Of a stretch of DNA of 64,000 nt, positions 62,207 to 64,000 are shown one piece after another. This DNA is from Oreocharis arfaki (taxonomy: Eukaryota > Chordata > Aves > Passeriformes > Paramythiidae), in assembly GCA_013398015.1 (NCBI GenBank), contig VZRR01012752.1, forward strand, positions 1,383,680 to 1,447,679. The letters run 5' to 3'. Both the position numbers and the translations under genes were made by a program. The notes under the pieces were generated by a model. The model did not search any database. It was not told where the DNA came from and worked only from the letters and a program-made list of their open reading frames with translations. How positions within the stretch are numbered: position 1 is the stretch's first letter; each line of letters begins with the position of its first letter.

Positions 62207-62757
62207 TAATCATAAATTTTTTTGGTTTGAAAGAGACCTTTATAGATTGTCCAGTCCAACTCCCCTTCTGTGGGCAGGGATATTTTTAATGAGACCAGGT
62301 TGCTCAGAGCCGCATCCAACCTGACCTTGAACATTTCCAGGGATGAGGCATCCTCAACTTCTCTGGGCAACCTCTGCTGGTGCCTCACCACCCACATTGT
62401 ATGAAAATGTCTTCCTTGTGACCAACCTAAACTTTTCCCTCTTTCATTTTAAAGCTGTTGGCTGTTTTCTGATCATTACAGTCCCTGATGACAAACTCTC
62501 TCCTTTATTATTTCTTCCCTTTAAGTAATGAAAAGCCACAATGAGGTCTCCTCAGAGCCTTCTCTTCTCTAGGCTGAACAACCCTAACACCTCTCAGTCT
62601 TTCCTCGTAGGAGAGGTGTTCCTTCCATCTGATTACCTTGGTGGTCCTTCTCTGGACCTGCTCTAAGAGGTCCATGTCTTTCCCATGCTGAGAACCCTGG
62701 ATGCAGTACACCAGGTGGGGTCTCATGAGAGCAGAGGAGAATCACTGGTTGGCCACT
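62207..62757 (-). repeat. CR1 LINE fragment, second subfamily
   Basis: Minus-oriented 3' end of a CR1 that differs from the copies at 38-42 kb. The minus strand reads LLEQVQRRTTKVIRWKEHLS, then SYEERLRGVRV in the 62508-62726 frame, and RLPREVEDASSLEMFKVRLD then AALSNLV in the 62197-62397 frame. These are the last two conserved blocks of CR1 ORF2, now separated by frameshifts. The left edge (near 62207) is the 3' terminus and is more decayed than in the other CR1 copies. 5'-truncated and inactive. Confidence 0.92.
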
Positions 62758-63079
62758 CAAGTCCAGTAAATGCAGTAATTTTTTTGACAGAAGTGTTGAA
62801 TAAATACTCTACTAAAGGAAAAACAAGGACAGGTAAGAGGATTAATTCTTTGTGTATTGAAGATGTCTTTACTAAATCCACTGGGCAGTGTTGAAAAACC
62901 CCTAGAAGTACAACGAGGAAAAAAAAGTGATGATAGTTCTCTTTAGATTCCTCGAGTAGGCTATTTCTTATTTATGTGTGTTCCCAAGTATTCAGGGGGA
63001 CTTCGGCTGCTCTGGCAACTTCCAGAAAATAGTATTTTAACATGCAAAGACTAGCAGAATTTCAGCACTTCTTTTGATG

Positions 63080-64000
63080 GGCAATACTGAAAGCAGCTCA
63101 TATTGAATGTCCTCTGTATTTGCTTCTGACTAAAAGAAAGGAAGGGATGGAGAAGGGTGGTGAATTGGATGAAAGTAGCTATTTAGCAATGGCCTGGAAA
63201 ACATACTTAACAAAATCAAAGAATTTGTCGATGTCTGAGGACAGAAGATGTAGTGGTTTCTTAAGGACATGCTGTAAGGGCACAAGTACAAGCTGCTTTT
63301 TTTGGGAAGAATAGATAGCCATAATTGCTACTGCCTAATTACAAGCTATTCATTAGTCAGAAACTGAAGGAGTCAGGCATAAAAAGGGGTACTAGGTCAG
63401 CTTTTGAATATGTCTTAAAAAAGAATAGTACTCGTGTGTAGAGATATTATCAGAAGGGCTTGGTACAGAACAAGAAAGAGCTGGCAAAGCTGCAGCAAGA
63501 AAACATTCTGTAAATATATTAGTAACAAGGGAAATCACTAAAGAAAGACCTTGTCTGTTAGGCAGAAAGAGGAGAAAGTTAACAACAGATGTTGCTAAAG
63601 AGGTTGTAAGCACCATTTTTACTTTACTGAGCAGGATTAGTTGTGAGCAGACAAGCACAAGGGCTAAGATGCAGAACAAGCCGAGCACACATCATGGAGG
63701 CTAAAGCTTGGGGTCCTTTCCTAAATACTCTTACAGAGGATAGAAAGTTTAGACAAATGACTAAAAAGAGTTGATGCTATTAGGGACCTTATTTGAGAAG
63801 GAGCAGAAGATAACTGAAATCCTGAAAAACCAAAGAAAGACCGACTTAGTGCTTGTTTCTAAAGGGATCCGGGGTTGAAAGTATAGAACTACAGGCCAGG
63901 CAGACTAATTCTGCCTGGAAAAATACTGAAAAAAGCAATTGACAGGCGTTTGTAAGAAAGTGAGGTGGGGTAAGCAACAATCAATATAGACTTGGCAAAG
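63080..64000 (+). repeat. Ancient CR1/L3-like LINE remnant, linker to RT domain, plus strand, runs off the window
   Basis: Same family as 61060-62060 but in the opposite orientation. A TFCKYISNKG segment at about 63504-63533 corresponds to FYKYISNKRK before the RT domain. From 63887 one frame reads NYRPGRLILPGKILKKAIDR, matching the NYRPVSLTS.PGKILE..I block at the start of the RT domain, with two in-frame stops soon after. The fragment continues beyond base 64000. The left edge is approximate. It is inactive and highly diverged. Confidence 0.78.

Larger units (their letters stand above)
23494..64000 (+). other. DCLK1: DCLK1 intron 3, 5' part (continues past the window)
   Basis: Begins GTAAGA after a codon-complete exon (phase 0). 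No sequence encoding the next expected DCX2 segment was found, so the intron exceeds 40.5 kb, in line with the very large introns of this gene in other vertebrates. The stretches 23.5-37.19 kb and 42.76-59.60 kb hold no recognised gene or interspersed repeat, apart from the sites listed separately. Open frames there are short and unsupported. Regulatory elements are likely in such an intron, but conservation data are needed to locate them. Confidence 0.85.

Noticed and set aside
1..64000. tRNA, rRNA, snRNA, microRNA or CRISPR-like arrays
   Set aside because: I saw no cloverleaf with the conserved A/B boxes, no snRNA landmarks, and no regularly spaced repeat-spacer pattern. Small hairpin RNAs cannot be excluded without folding and expression data.

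Overview
The window is vertebrate nuclear DNA, almost certainly from a bird. It is AT-rich, intron-dominated sequence. Its interspersed repeats are 5'-truncated CR1 LINEs, an avian-type ERV solo LTR, and very old CR1/L3-like LINE remnants of the kind shared among sauropsids. There are no bacterial-style operons, CRISPR arrays or recognisable RNA genes. Species cannot be determined from the sequence alone.

The one confidently identified gene is DCLK1 (doublecortin-like kinase 1) on the + strand, represented only by its 5' part. A CpG island at about 9.89-10.70 kb, interrupted by a 120-base assembly gap, is the probable promoter and non-coding first exon. The first coding exon (13333-13708) carries the start codon and the first doublecortin (DCX) domain. 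The next exon (23147-23493) carries the linker and the start of the second DCX domain. They join in phase 1 through canonical splice sites to give 241 residues, ending at the LDGKQ of DCX2. The rest of DCX2, the Ser/Pro-rich linker and the kinase domain were not found before the window ends, so the third intron spans at least 40.5 kb.

Layout: 1-9.88 kb is upstream intergenic DNA with one old LINE remnant at about 6.6-7.6 kb, itself containing a GC-rich patch. 9.89-10.70 kb is the promoter island. 10.7-13.3 kb is the probable intron 1. 13.7-23.1 kb is intron 2, with one CR1 fragment. A diverged approximately 200-bp direct repeat flanks the first coding exon on both sides (12.38 and 14.64 kb). 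From 23.5 kb to the end is intron 3. It contains a triplicated approximately 1.8-kb unit with a CR1 in each copy (37.19-42.76 kb, with a 1-base N and a 741-base gap at the joins, so possibly an assembly artefact). It also has an avian ERV solo LTR (59.60-60.15 kb) and, at 61.06-64.0 kb, two oppositely oriented remnants of one ancient LINE family flanking a CR1.

No convincing new biological system was found. The most useful items to check are the triplicated block, the direct-repeat pair flanking the first coding exon, the gap inside the promoter island, and a possible RFX X-box cluster at 45.28 kb.
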